A stretch of DNA of 64,000 nt from Edolisoma coerulescens (Eukaryota; Chordata; Aves; Passeriformes; Campephagidae): the NCBI GenBank assembly GCA_013397115.1, contig VWZW01001369.1, forward strand, positions 1,410,527 through 1,474,526, written 5' to 3'. How positions within the stretch are numbered: position 1 is the first letter of the stretch; each line of letters begins with the position of its first letter. Of the stretch, positions 12,946-24,959 are shown piece after piece. Both the position numbers and the translations under genes were made by a program. The notes under the pieces were generated by a model that was not told where the DNA came from, made no database searches, and saw nothing but the letters and a program-made list of their open reading frames with translations.

Positions 12946-14550
12946 ACTTGCATAAGCACAAATTAGTGATAATAACTGCACAGTATTGTCTTAATGGGCA
13001 GCACTGTCCATGTGGAAGTGAAGGCTGGGTTTCTAAAATTGTGGCCTATTACTCATCATATAAAATCTTCTTGTTTATGGCTCTGTGGATGTTAATTTCC
13101 AATGTTCACATCTTTTAAGGTAGTCAGTGACCTCATCACTGTGGACATTAGCGAGACATTGAAATCCTCTCTACAATACCAAACTTTGATGATGTTGAAA
13201 AATTCTCATCTTCTGACTTCAAGTTGCACAAATAATGTCTATAATATGGGAAAATTGTTTCTGTTTATCTTGCCTTTATCTTACATAATCTAACAGTAGC
13301 TAAAAAAAGTTAGATTGGGTGGACTAAATCCCAGGTGAGCCAGACTCTATGAACATCTGCCTTCTGATACTGCCAGTTAAATGGCATGGGAAAGAAGATG
13401 TAGATGATAGCAGCTGTAACATACTTACAGCTTTCTGTCAATCCTTGTTCAGTGCAAAAGCCTCGTGGAACGAAGGAGCTCACAGAAGGGAGTTCGTCCT
13501 GATCTTTGTCTGGAGGGAAATAGAAATCAACTATCGCCACAACCAATTAAGTAACTGTCTTCCAAAAAGCACTGATATATGATGTCACATAACAGAGTTA
13601 AGTGGCAGAACCTAACAGCATCTGAAGATGATTTCAGTAATTATTCCTACATTTAAAAAAATTGCATTCTCACACTCAAAGATATAGGAAACTTAATTTA
13701 CAACTTTCCGAAACTACCTTGTTATAGTAGAACTGCTAGTACAACCTTCAATTTGCTAAGCACTTATTGTAATACAAATTGATATCTTTTAATTAGGTAG
13801 TTTTCATAGTATGAAAGTTATGTATCCAGCCTTTAAAGTGCCAAATTAAAATTTACATGACAGATATTCACTGGGGTGGTTTGTTTATTTTTAATTTTCA
13901 ATTCACACAGAGCTCTGTTGTTTAAAAAGTGATAAATTCTAGGGCCTTTTCCTTTGTTATAGGAGCTAGAAAACAGCAATTTAATTTTTTACAAGTGAAA
14001 AAAACCTCATTCTGCTAGTTTAAGGTAGAATAATGGTCCTGTCAGAGAAAGAATATTCAAGCATGGACAGTACACAATATATTAAAAATACACCTCATCA
14101 TTATTGTATCAGAAAACAGATTGTTTTAAAAATGAGCATGAGTTAAACATTGTCTACTTCATTGCTTTAAGCATTTTAGGCAGTACCTTCCCAGATTAAA
14201 TTCTATGAGATAATTACAGGGCACAAAAAGACCTTTTCACAAATTCACTGGGGTTTTTTTAAAGTAATTTATTCATGAAAACTGCTGCAGATGAAAAAAT
14301 GAATGTCTCAAAGGCAACACTGTTACAAAAGACAGCATTGTGACTCAGCACACTGTGAAACATGCTGTAAGTCCTGGTCACATATTCTCTTTCCTTCTCA
14401 AAGCAGGTTGCACCTTTACAAATGGCAAGACCAAGAAAAGAAATCTAAGCACAAGAGGAAGTCAGAAGATTGCCTTATCACCAGTGGGAGAGAGAAGTGA
14501 ATCACCAATTAACCCAATTCTAAATCCTTTTCTATTATTTTTTTCTTAAA
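12946..14550. other. unique AT-rich DNA, nothing recognised
   Basis: No repeat family or gene identified. Overlapping short open frames near 13310-13582 on both strands have no motif. Confidence 0.55.
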
Positions 14551-14620
14551 TAGATATAGATATAGATATAGATATAGATACATAGATGATATAGATACAG
14601 ATATAGATGATATAGAGATA
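14551..14620 (+). repeat. (TAGATA)n microsatellite, imperfect
   Basis: About five clean TAGATA hexamers (14551-14580) are followed by interrupted copies (CATAGATGAT, ATAGATACAG, ATAGATGAT) up to about 14620. Confidence 0.95.
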
Positions 14621-17600
14621 TTTAAATCTGAAGTATTAGAAAAAAATCAGATATTGTCTATTAAAACCAGAGCTATACCTCAAGCCACAGTGTTCACTTT
14701 CTTCATTGGCTTTGAATCTGAAAGGAATGACAGCTTAAAGAAAGATGATTGTCTTATGGTTTATAACGTAGGACAGTGTGAGGACAAAATTTGGTTCAGA
14801 TCTTTACACGTACGAGTCATTTCAGATCTTAGGCCTTTTTGGCATTTGATACCCCTAGAGGTCCTCATTAATGCCTTGCAAAGTTACAAATCCTGTGTAC
14901 TGTGACAATGTGTTGCTAAGACTTTGTGGCTTCTAGGCACTGTATCCCAGGAGTCAGCTGTGGTCACAGGTGTGTTTTTGAGGTCTTCAATATATTTAGA
15001 AGTCCTGGAGTTTGTAGTTACCTCCTTGACAACAAACAAGTGCCTATTATGTACTAGGTGGGCAGATGAATCAATTAAAGCAGAAAAAATGAGCAAAATA
15101 AAAATACTCCAAATAAATCAAAACGAAATACTCTGAATAAAGGGATAAACTGCAAGATGCAAAGAACATTCAAACTATTATTTCATAAATCACCTATGAA
15201 GACTGTTAAAAGTTGACTATTATTTGGTGAAATGGTTCAGGTTGAAGTAAATGGTGCAGCACTATTATTAAAAAATCCAAAATGATCATTTATGTGTCAA
15301 AAGGATGACTAGCAAGGGGAAAGGCAATTTCACAAGTAAAAGATTTGTTGCATGCTGATGCTTTACAAACTTATGCAAAGCAGTCTTCCTACAAAAAGCC
15401 TGTGAGTGCGCAAGTGTACACAAAGTATTTTAGGAGCATTATGCAGTATTTGTAATGAATGTGACCTTGGCACATTGCAGTACAGGTTGAGAGAAAGCAT
15501 GCACTAAAAATACCATTCTTACCTAGAACAGTCACAACCTTGTACAGCAGAAGAAACAGATATACCAAGAGATGTGATGAGTCCAAGTATATATTCAAGC
15601 AACATGTACAAATCATGATAAAAGGTTAAGTTTACAACAATCTAGGGAGTGGCAAAGCAAGGTTACCATTCCAAAATCTGCTCAGCTGCAGCAGTGCACA
15701 CCGGTATTAGAGCAGTACCCAGCAATTGCTTGCACAATGCAATTGAACAAAAATGGCCATACTTGCTCAGATCAAAGGTTCACCTCAGTGCATGCTGTCT
15801 CTGACAGTGGCTGATAATGAATGACCAGAGAATAAAAAGAGAGGAAGAATATAGCAGTATTTCCCCCTGTATCCTTCCAGCCCTACATATCTGTGATTTA
15901 GGGATTTCTTAAGGCAGTAGTAGTATCTTTGCACTTCACAGCTCCTGAGGTTTCACACTCTTACAGAATTATTTCTTCACCTCTGTTGGCTTGCCTACAC
16001 GCTCGAAAAACAGGAGAGTGAACAAGAAAATAAGGAGCTGTTTCTCCCCTGAGTTTTCTGTAGGAACATGATCTTGTAAAACATATTAGAAACTGGGATT
16101 TGCAAGTGTAGTGCTAGCATGGATTCACACACCGCAGGCTTCAGGAATGCAGGATGTGGGTCAGGGCTGGTGCTCACACCTGCAGAGGTGTGGTCTCTAA
16201 ATGTCACTCAGGACATGGTCACTTGAGTGGAGGGGAAGCAGCCCCTTAAAGAGTTTCTGGGATTTCAGGTTTACCCTTGCAAACTAATGTAATGAGCTTA
16301 AAAAAAAAAAATCATAGACCAAGAATGTTGTTTTCTATTTAAATTTAGTGTGAGATCTGGGCCAAGGACAACCTATGAGAACAGATAAAACTATGCAGTG
16401 AAAAACTGCAGGACATTAATTGAAACTAGAAAAAATATTACCCAACTGTTAGTATAATTGTGTATTAGCTGTACACGTGAGGAGCAAGTTCTCTGCTTTT
16501 TTAACGAGCCTAATATATTGACTTCTCATTCTTATTTTTTCTCACTTTAATGTTGTACTGAGTTTTTTTTCATATGAATTGCAAATAGTATCTTGAATGT
16601 CTTAGCTTCAGATTTTAAGTTCTCCTACTTCCTCAGCCGTTTAGTAAACAGCAAAATTCTTCTTTTTCTTTTGTACAAAGTTTGAAGTTTGTAAAACAAC
16701 CACTTTTTCTGGGGCATGTCAAAAAGAAAAATGAATTAATCCTGTAATTTCTTCTATATAGTACCAAAATAACATTAAAGTAATAGATAATACAGTATTT
16801 ATCTTCACTGAGATTCAGCAAAACACTCAAGCTAATCCCATTCACTTTAAAATAACAAAACAAATTAAAATCTCCAATGAAAATACAAAAAAAGGGAGAA
16901 GATGCCTATCTCAGATCTGAGGTACTCTAACATAATTAACAGTGAAATGGAATCTCAGAAGAATGAAGAGATCAATTCACTAGGAATCTAACCAGCCAAA
17001 TCCAGAAAGGTCTGTCCTGTCAGAAACGTCCTTTGCAGCATGCCCAGAAGGTCACCAAATTCAGCGTGCTTTGGAATAAGCTGTGGAAGAGCTTGTTCCA
17101 GTCTGAAGCCGTCCCCGATGGTGCCCTGCAAGTCACCTTTAAAAAAATAACTGGAGGGATCCAGCTACTGTGGCCCTGCTGACTGCAGCTGCTGCTGTCT
17201 GGCCTGGAGAAAGAGGTGATTCCTCATTCATTCCCACTGATTTCTGAAAACCACAGGGTCACACAGTGAAATTACTCCATGAAACTCATGTTTCTAAACA
17301 CAAATTAAAAGTGCTCACAAACATCAATTGAGCTGCTGGAAACAGTAAAATTATATTTAGCAGTTTAAAAGATACCTTCCTTTTCGATGACTGTTTTCAT
17401 TAAAATCATTCAATCTACCTGCACACACTACAGCAGGCAAATTCATTCTGCTCATGCAGAAGTGTGATTAGGCAACCTAAAATGTCTTTTGTCTATTTAT
17501 AAAGGCTCTATAAGATTAATTACATTAAATGCATTCTTTGTTATGTTTTTTTCTGAAAGTTTTCATTTAAGTATCAAGGAGTTCTCCAAGCTGAACTAAC

Positions 17601-18591
17601 AACTTGCAACTACAAATGTCTTCAAATTTAATTATGAATGCAAGCCTTGGCTCAGAAAAGCGCTTGAGCACTTGCCCAATTCCCACTGACACTGAGATAA
17701 AAAAACCTACTAAGCAAACTTTCATCTTTTGGTACCTAAAAGCAGCTTCCACACAGTTTGAGCAGTCTTTAACTGTTTCAAGCTTTGACCTTTGCACGTG
17801 GTGATGGAAAAGGGAAACTATAATTGTGCTGGTAGCAGGGAGACTGATAGGCAGAAAGAAAGAGGAGTCTGGAGAGCTGTGGAGGGCTGAAGGAAGAATG
17901 ATGGAGGCGTTGTTGTTTGCCAACATCTGGGCACCATCCAGCTGTTTGCTGCTAAATAGTGTGTAAAAGTAGAGAAAGGAAGACCAGTTGTTATTCACTA
18001 CATCATAAATTACTACATTGCCCAAACTGGAGATAAGCTTAACCATGTTGGCCTTCTTCATTGCTCTGCCTTATCTCTTCTTGCCAGTGGAAAGCAAAGG
18101 CTGAAGTACAGCACTTAGACCTTTAATTACAACATTCCTCTTGGTAAGCAATAAAAACATTCCTTTTCCAAAGGCAGCATTAGAATGAAGGATCTGTAGA
18201 AGCCTTTCCAGCGGGAGTTCAGTAACAATCACTGTAACTGGTAACATCTTGCTACATTTTCACACAATTTTAGCCAAAGTTAGTTGTTTTCTGGGGGAGA
18301 AGGACAATTGAAAAGAGCTTTGAAGAAGCTAGTTGGAGATGTTTCCATCACTACCAATTACAAAACTTGTGTTCCTGCAGTGCCTGTGACCCATGTGAAG
18401 AGTTTGCAGATGACTGCTGCAGTTTTCTGGTACAAACTACTAGCCAAATATCAAAACAAGTATTATTTTAGCCATCAACAAAGCTGTGCCTACAACTGCT
18501 GGAGTTCAGAAGACAAAAGAAGCTGGTTATTTCCAGGAGAGTGAGGCCTCTTAATCAGTTCTTCTGTCTGTATCCTCTCAGGTTTGGTGAG
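14621..18591. other. unique non-coding DNA
   Basis: Contains a GC-richer unassigned patch at 16990-17215, an AT-rich motif-dense stretch at 17300-17550 that looks like possible conserved non-coding sequence, and the longest open frame of the window (17567-18061, minus, 164 codons) with no recognisable domain. No gene is supported. Confidence 0.5.
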
Positions 18592-18690
18592 CTTTTTTCT
18601 TTTTTCGTCTTTTTTCTCTTTTCTTTTTTCATTTTTTCTTTTTTTCTGTTGGTTTGTTTGGTTGCTTTTTGGGGGTGTTTGGTTTTTTTT
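18592..18690 (+). repeat. polypyrimidine (T-rich) tract
   Basis: About 100 bases made almost only of T with interspersed C and later G, beginning at the CTTTTTTCTTTTTTCG stretch. It sits just upstream of the LTR at 18714 and could be simple sequence or the degraded tail of a minus-strand retroposon; I cannot tell which. Confidence 0.8.
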
Positions 18691-18713
18691 GTCTAATATA
18701 TTAGATGTACCAT

Positions 18714-19671
18714 TGTCTTGGGCTTACCTGGTAAGGCTTTGGTAGCAGGGAGGCTGTAGAAGTGACCTCTGTGAGAGCACACCAGGATCTGCCCTCATGT
18801 TAGACAGAGCCTGCTCCAGCTGGCTCTAAGTTGGACCCACTGCTGGCCAAAACGGAGTCCATCAGCAATGCTGGTAGTGTCTCTGTGATTACATATTTAG
18901 GAAAGGGTAAAAAATGCTGCACATCAGCAACTGGGAGAGAGGATGAGAATATGTGAGAGAAAACACTCTGCAGGCACCAAGGTCAGTGCAGAAGGAGGGG
19001 CAGGATGTGCTCCAGGCGTTGGAGCAGAGATTCCCTTGCAGCCCGTGGTGCAGGATGTGGTGAGCCAAGGCTGTGCCCCTGCAGCCCCTGAAGTTCCACA
19101 CAGAGCAGAGATCCACCTGCAGCTCATGAAGGACCCCGTGCTGGAGCAGGTGGGTGTGCCCCAAAGGAAGATGTGACCCCATGGGGACACCACGCTGCAG
19201 CTGGGCTGCTGACAGGATTTGTGGCCCGGTGGGGCACCCACACTGCAGCAGTCTGTTCCTGAAGGACTATACCCCATGGAAAGGACCCATTTTGGAGAAG
19301 TTTGTATCTAATTGGAACAGGGAAAGAATGTGAGGGAAGGAGTGGCAGAGACTGCAGCTTCCTTTCCCCATTCCCCCATATTGCTTGGAAGTAGGAGGTA
19401 GAAGAATTGGGGATGAAAGTGAGCCTGGAAAGAAGGGACTGATTACAGATTTTTTCTTATTTCTCATTATCTTACTCTGTTTAATTGGCAAGAAATGAAA
19501 TAATTTTCCTCATGTTGAGTCTGTTTTGCCCATGATGGTACTTCCTAAGTGATCTCATTGTCTTTCTCTCTCCATTTTTTTTTTATTTTCTCCCCCATCC
19601 TGTTGATGGAGGGGGGAGTGAGAGAGTGATTTGGTGGGCAGCTGGCAGCCAGCCAAGATCAAGCCACGACA
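18714..19671 (+). mobile_element. long (958-bp) avian ERV LTR, solo
   Basis: The start TGTCTTGGGCTTACCTGGTA and blocks such as TCTGTGATTACATATTTAGG, GTGAGAATATG-like sequence, GAGTCTGTTTTGCCCATGA and the end GCCAAGATCAAGCCACGACA follow the order of a large bird LTR that I recognise but cannot name to subfamily. The middle (about 19010-19300) is GC-rich and built of degenerate units around CCC(A/G)TGG and CACGCTGCAGC. Flanks ACCAT (18709-18713) and ACCAC (19672-19676) may be a 5-bp target-site duplication with one mismatch, which would suit an ERVL-type element. No internal retroviral sequence adjoins. Short open frames inside it (18889-19277 on both strands) are products of the GC-rich repeats, not genes. 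Confidence 0.8.
19173..19293 (+). repeat. degenerate tandem units inside the 18714-19671 LTR
   Basis: Three related units are visible: GTGACCCCATGGGGACACCA, then TGGCCCGGTGGGGCACCCAC, then ATACCCCATGGAAAGGACCC, each followed by a GCTGCAGC-, ACTGCAGC- or TTTTGGAG-like end. Spacing is irregular, so they are old. Confidence 0.6.
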
Positions 19672-21227
19672 ACCACTATGAAAACAAGAGAAGGATAATT
19701 ATTATAATGAATTTTAATTGCATATGTGAACACCCAGAGAAAAACAGACCACATGCCAACACGTCCAGCTTAAAGCATTTGTTAAGCAGCACTCACTGAC
19801 TAAATCAATGGGATGGGTTGTTGTCTATTAACCCAGGGCAGCATCCTTCTTCTGTACTTCAGTAAGAAACAACATGAGTGATGAGATGAGCCATTTATCA
19901 TACACAGCAGAATGAATTATTAAGCTTAAGGGACATGTTATATGCTAGGCAAATGCTGGTCAACAACATGTCTCAAAAAGAAAATGCCCAAAATGCAGAA
20001 ACCCCAAAACATATTCTTGATTTAAGTGCATTGGTAGCATCATTAATTGTTTCCAGTTCCCTTCTGTTTTACTGCTTCGCCTTGTAGTTTTCCCAAGTCC
20101 TTAACACCGTGGAGAAATCAGATCATACATCAAAACCTTCCTTTTGTTTCTCAAACTGGTGGAGAAAAAGTCAGCTGGGAAGGAAACTCATTACTCAAGT
20201 AGAAAACAGACATCAGCATACCCTGATCTCATTTGTGCCATTCCCTGTCAAGCTATAATTTGTCTTTTCCTATCTTCATTGTCAGCAGGAACTAATTTCT
20301 ATGCTGGACAGTTTCCTATTCTACGTGGAGCTTGATGCTTTCTTCTTCCAACTTTTGGCATAAGTATATTTGGAATTTGCAAGGGGGACTTCCAAATTAG
20401 GTTTAAAATTCTGTCTTGTTGGGAATCCCTGGGAGTGTGCCTCTATTTGCCAAACAAAAGAGTTCAGACACATCCACTACAAGGAGCACAAAGAAGAAGG
20501 GAAATATTTGGACATCCTGGGTAGCTAAGATTGTAGCAGTAATCCAAGAGAATCTGTAGAGCTGGTCCTCAAGCTCCCATACACTTCTCACACTTCTCAG
20601 GTGGCCTTTGTGGTTCTGTGGTAGATAAATCCCTTTGCTAACATGGGCATCATGTTACCTAAATAAAGGTTTTAAATGACAAGAATAGTTCTACTAAAAA
20701 GAACATTTTCTGATCAAGTTGATTCTTGATCCAAAATTATTTGCTATCCTTCTGCAGATTTTTAGCATGATGAAGCATCAGCAGGTGTATGATTAACATC
20801 TCTCATCCATTATGACAAAAATATGCATGCCCTCTAAAATGCTTTTCTGTGTTGGATTTGCTGTTTAACAGAATACAGTCCACAAAATACAAGGCCAACT
20901 GCAAGTACAATGTCTTGAACAATATCATGTACTCCTACTCTTTCCCAAGAGCAGTCCCTCAAAATGTATTAACAATATAATATTATTTTTTCAAAGAATG
21001 TTGAAACAGGAAAAGTCTAATTTTTCCATAGTTCACATGCAGAAATGTGACATATTATTTGCATGTATACACATATGTGTCTAAACACATACTTATATAT
21101 AAAAATAATGACATGCTTCATTAGACTGTCTGCAATTGTCTCATTTTCCCTTTTAATTCACATCAGTTATTTTTAAAGACTGAGCTCTTCGCAGTAATAT
21201 TCTGGAGTCTGAGTCCAGCAGCAGAGA

Positions 21228-21312
21228 GATTAAAGTAGGATGACAAAATGGTGTTAAAAAATAGGACTAATATTAAAATTGATTAAAATAGGAGACAAAA
21301 ATGGTGTTAAAG
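21228..21312 (+). repeat. imperfect tandem duplication, period 53 bp
   Basis: GATTAAAGTAGGATGACAAA with ATGGTGTTAAA at 21228-21259 is repeated as GATTAAAATAGGAGACAAAA with ATGGTGTTAAA at 21281-21311. Confidence 0.75.
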
Positions 21313-22345
21313 TGATGTCTTTCTTGTACCTACACTTAAATTAACAATTGACATCAACATAGTACCACACTTCAGTTGCACAATCATTGTATCAGCGGTG
21401 CTGTTATAAGATGGGTATTTTTTTCCTTGTATAAACATATAAGCACATAAATATAAAGAAATACAAATTTACAACTTGGAAGTCTGATGAGGGTGTTTTT
21501 CTGACTTGGGGAACATGTGACTGAACAAACTCAAAGAGCAGAAGCCGGGGCAAGGCTGTGAAAGGCAATGCCTTTTGGTGGACCACCTCTCAGACAACTG
21601 AATACACTATCAGATAAAGGCAACCAGCAGGATTATACTTTGTCACGTCTAAGATTAAACCTACTTAATACATTTCCTTCTGAAAGCAGATATTACAGCT
21701 AAAAGTCTACTTTAAAAAAGTAGACTGCTTAAATATTTAATCTTTCATGCGTTTTGCATATAGCAATATCTCCAAGTTCCAGTAAGAACTTTGTCAGTTT
21801 AATTTTAAAAAACCAAAAAAACTTTGTACTGAGCATGTTTGCTTTAATCACACTTTCATCTCTTTGGGGGAAGTCAGTTAAAGGAAGAAATTACATTTAA
21901 TTTTTGATAGGGATCAAAGGGGAAAAAATCAGTGCCACAACCACTCACTATTTATAGCTTATTTCCTGTAACAAGTTACAAACTGTTACTTTCATCATGA
22001 GATTTTTGCAAAGACAAATATCTATTTGACATTTTGCTTAATAAAGGTAGTAATACCTGATTCTAATAATTCAAATACAAATGCTTAATATTTGAAATTA
22101 TAATACATATTTATTATAAAATCGATTCTGATTATCCTAAGTTTGAGAAAATTTGACTATACATGGTTGTATATTATATACATGTAGTTTAATACAAACA
22201 CACATATATGTAAATACATGGATAGAATTGCAGAGTTTGAAATGAAAGAAACCTGTTCACTTGCTCAGCCCAGAACTTCCAAGAAGTAATTACACCATGA
22301 AATGTCTTTCAAATTCCTCATAATGTTTCTGGGGTGTGATAAAAA

Positions 22346-22369
22346 GGGGGGCGGGGGGGAAGGGCTGGG
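22346..22369 (+). other. G-quadruplex-forming motif
   Basis: Four G tracts of 6, 7, 3 and 3 separated by loops of 1, 2 and 2 bases (G6-C-G7-AA-G3-CT-G3) fit the standard G-quadruplex pattern. It stands in otherwise AT-rich DNA. Confidence 0.75.
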
Positions 22370-24959
22370 AGGAGAGAATCAAAGCAGTTTCAAGAACCTA
22401 ACAACTTCTGCTCTAATAGTCTAGCTGGCAACTTTTAGGTTACTACAGAAGAGAAGGAGGTGTTCTGAAAACGTTTGATAAAGGTGACCTTTGAGAGACA
22501 CACAGAAGGTGTTCCAAGTTGGAATCTTTCACTTTTAAAAATGCCTCACATCCCAATATTGAAATCTGGATCCAGAGTCAAATAAAACTTCCAGAAGTTT
22601 GGTGAATTTGTAGTTTCATGAAGAAATAAGATACTCACCAGGCACTTCAGTTCAAGATTTATCCAGAGACCAGGAGACATTACTATAGGTAGTTTTGGTT
22701 CAGAATGAAATAATTCACAATGGAAAATAAAAACCAACTCTTTTTAAACAGAATGGCTTTAAAACAAATCACTACTTCTTTGTCAAAGCCTTAGTATTGT
22801 ATTAAAGATTGAAAAATCCATCAGGAATTACAGTAATCTTTATTGCAAATGAGAGTAGATAAAAAAGTAATATAATTTTTATATGTGAAAGTTTCTTTCA
22901 AAATATCTTCTGAAGAGTTGGGACTCCATATTTTCTTTTGGAAAAGTAATCGTATTTCTGGATTATATTACTGATAATTTTATCTAAGACAGTAAAGACT
23001 GGGAAAAAAAAAATCTTTCCAGGGCACACAATCTTACAATCTTGTAGAGGAAAGTGTTCAATGCTAGAAAAATATTTCTAAGGGTACAATCAAAATCATT
23101 GATCAGCTTGGAGTTAATAATAGGGATGATTATCTGGCACAACAGATTTGTAGAGATTTTGTTGCTTTCTGGTTTTTTATGAGAATTTATGGGGATTTCC
23201 TGACGATGAACAAAGCATCACTTCTGAAAACACACTTCAAACAACATAAGCAGTTGTGAAAGCTCATGGAGCAAAGATTTAAGCCTGAACTTCACATAAC
23301 TGCATGCAAGAAATGTCTCCCATGTCCATGTGTTCAGAGCTCCTTTTTAATCTTCTTTATCCCTTTTTTACCCCCACACTTCTTCAAATGCCTATTATTC
23401 TCTTCCAGCACTTTTAGCAAATGAAGGTCTTTTTCTCCCTCAGATCAAAGCTGTAACTCTAATGCCTGCTGAGTCCTGAAGAGTTATGTTTATATTTGAA
23501 CGCAAAATTTAGCCACACTGTTTTTATTTACAATTAATTATTTCTCAATAATACACAGTGAACACAAGCAGATATCTTTCCTTCATTCTAGTATTCCAGC
23601 AATGAAGAGCAGAAAAGTCTTACATCAAAAAGTTGGAGATATACATGTATGGCAGCAAGAATCAATCATTTATATTCCACTTAAGAAACATTTAACCATT
23701 CTTTCATCCTGAGAATACAGGCTAGTGCTTAAAGCACTGAACTGCATTATAGGAAGGAATAGTTTAGAGCCCCTCAGGCAGAGAGAACAGAACTATCTGG
23801 GGCTCTCCCATCCCCAAAAGCACTCTGGGCTCTCTGCAGGGGGAACCACCAGCCGTGCCAGAGAGTTGAATCGCAACCTTTTGCTGATTAGTTCTTTACT
23901 TCCATGGCTTTGGCTTTTTAGAGAAAATTTATTTCTAAAGTTAATTTGGAATTTGATTCAAACCAAAACAGTTCTGACTTTACATTTGTTTGGGACAAAA
24001 AAGGGTTAAATTTTATTTTTTCATAGGTCTTTTCAGAGGGTCTTTTCACTTTTAATACAGATCCAGCCGAGCCAGCCAACAGTGGGAGGGCAGTGCTTTT
24101 GAGTTTTATTTTAATAAATCATAATCATAAACACATAATGTCTCTGTAGTGACCATCTATAGCAGAAAGTTCCCAGAGTGCAAGGACAGCTCTGCGCAGA
24201 CAGAGGCAGCTTCTCGTGGCTGTGGCACGGACCAGAGCAGGCAGAACACGGCTTTGACTCCACCCTGTGGCCACACAGACGGATCGCCAGAAAATTAAAC
24301 TCTCAGAACCACTGCATAAACCTCCCTCATTTAAGCGAAGAGAAACATAGTAATTCACTGAAATACTGTATTACAGTTTTTATGTGAACCACAACTACAG
24401 AGGATGACTAATATTATATTAATAGCCAAGATAGTGACATATTTTTTTACTGAAGATAAATTTCTGCTTCCATTACGGTCCCTGCAGAAAAAAAATTTTT
24501 GTGCAAGACAATTACTTTGCCATCTTTTGATCAGGTCTTCACAATATCTTGGGATTCTTCAGCTTATAGTACAGCTTTTTTTTCCCCAGGTTTCAGTTTG
24601 ATACTTCAAAATAATATCCTGGTTGCCCATGTAAAATTACCTGACAGTTCAAATACAACCAACAAGAAATCAGTTGGACCAGTTCTGCCCTAATCAACAG
24701 CTGCTTCTGTCTTCATTGGGAGATGGAGATTAAAGGCTACAGACAGCAGAACAGGAAGTGAGGAGTGGAAGAGAGCAGGGGGTGAGATAGTGAGGGCCAC
24801 AATCACAAGAAGAAAGCAGGATGATCAGGAGACTATCTCATATGCCTGAAACACAAGCATAAAAAAACAGAAAAAACCCAAACATCTGTATGCATGTGTA
24901 GAGCAATGACATAATCAGAAATGCAGAGACCCACTGTGAGTCAGCACAAAGCTGGGTAA

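Larger units (their letters stand above)
19672..24959. other. unique AT-rich DNA
   Basis: No gene or named repeat found apart from a short tandem duplication (21228-21312) and a G-quadruplex motif (22346-22369), both listed separately. Confidence 0.5.

Noticed and set aside
17567..18061. 164-codon minus-strand open frame as a gene
   Set aside because: No recognisable domain, low-complexity serine/leucine-rich composition, and by rough estimate such a length is near the upper end of chance for 64 kb of AT-rich DNA in six frames.
18889..19277. Overlapping cysteine/serine-rich open frames on both strands
   Set aside because: They arise from GC-rich degenerate repeats inside the LTR at 18714-19671.
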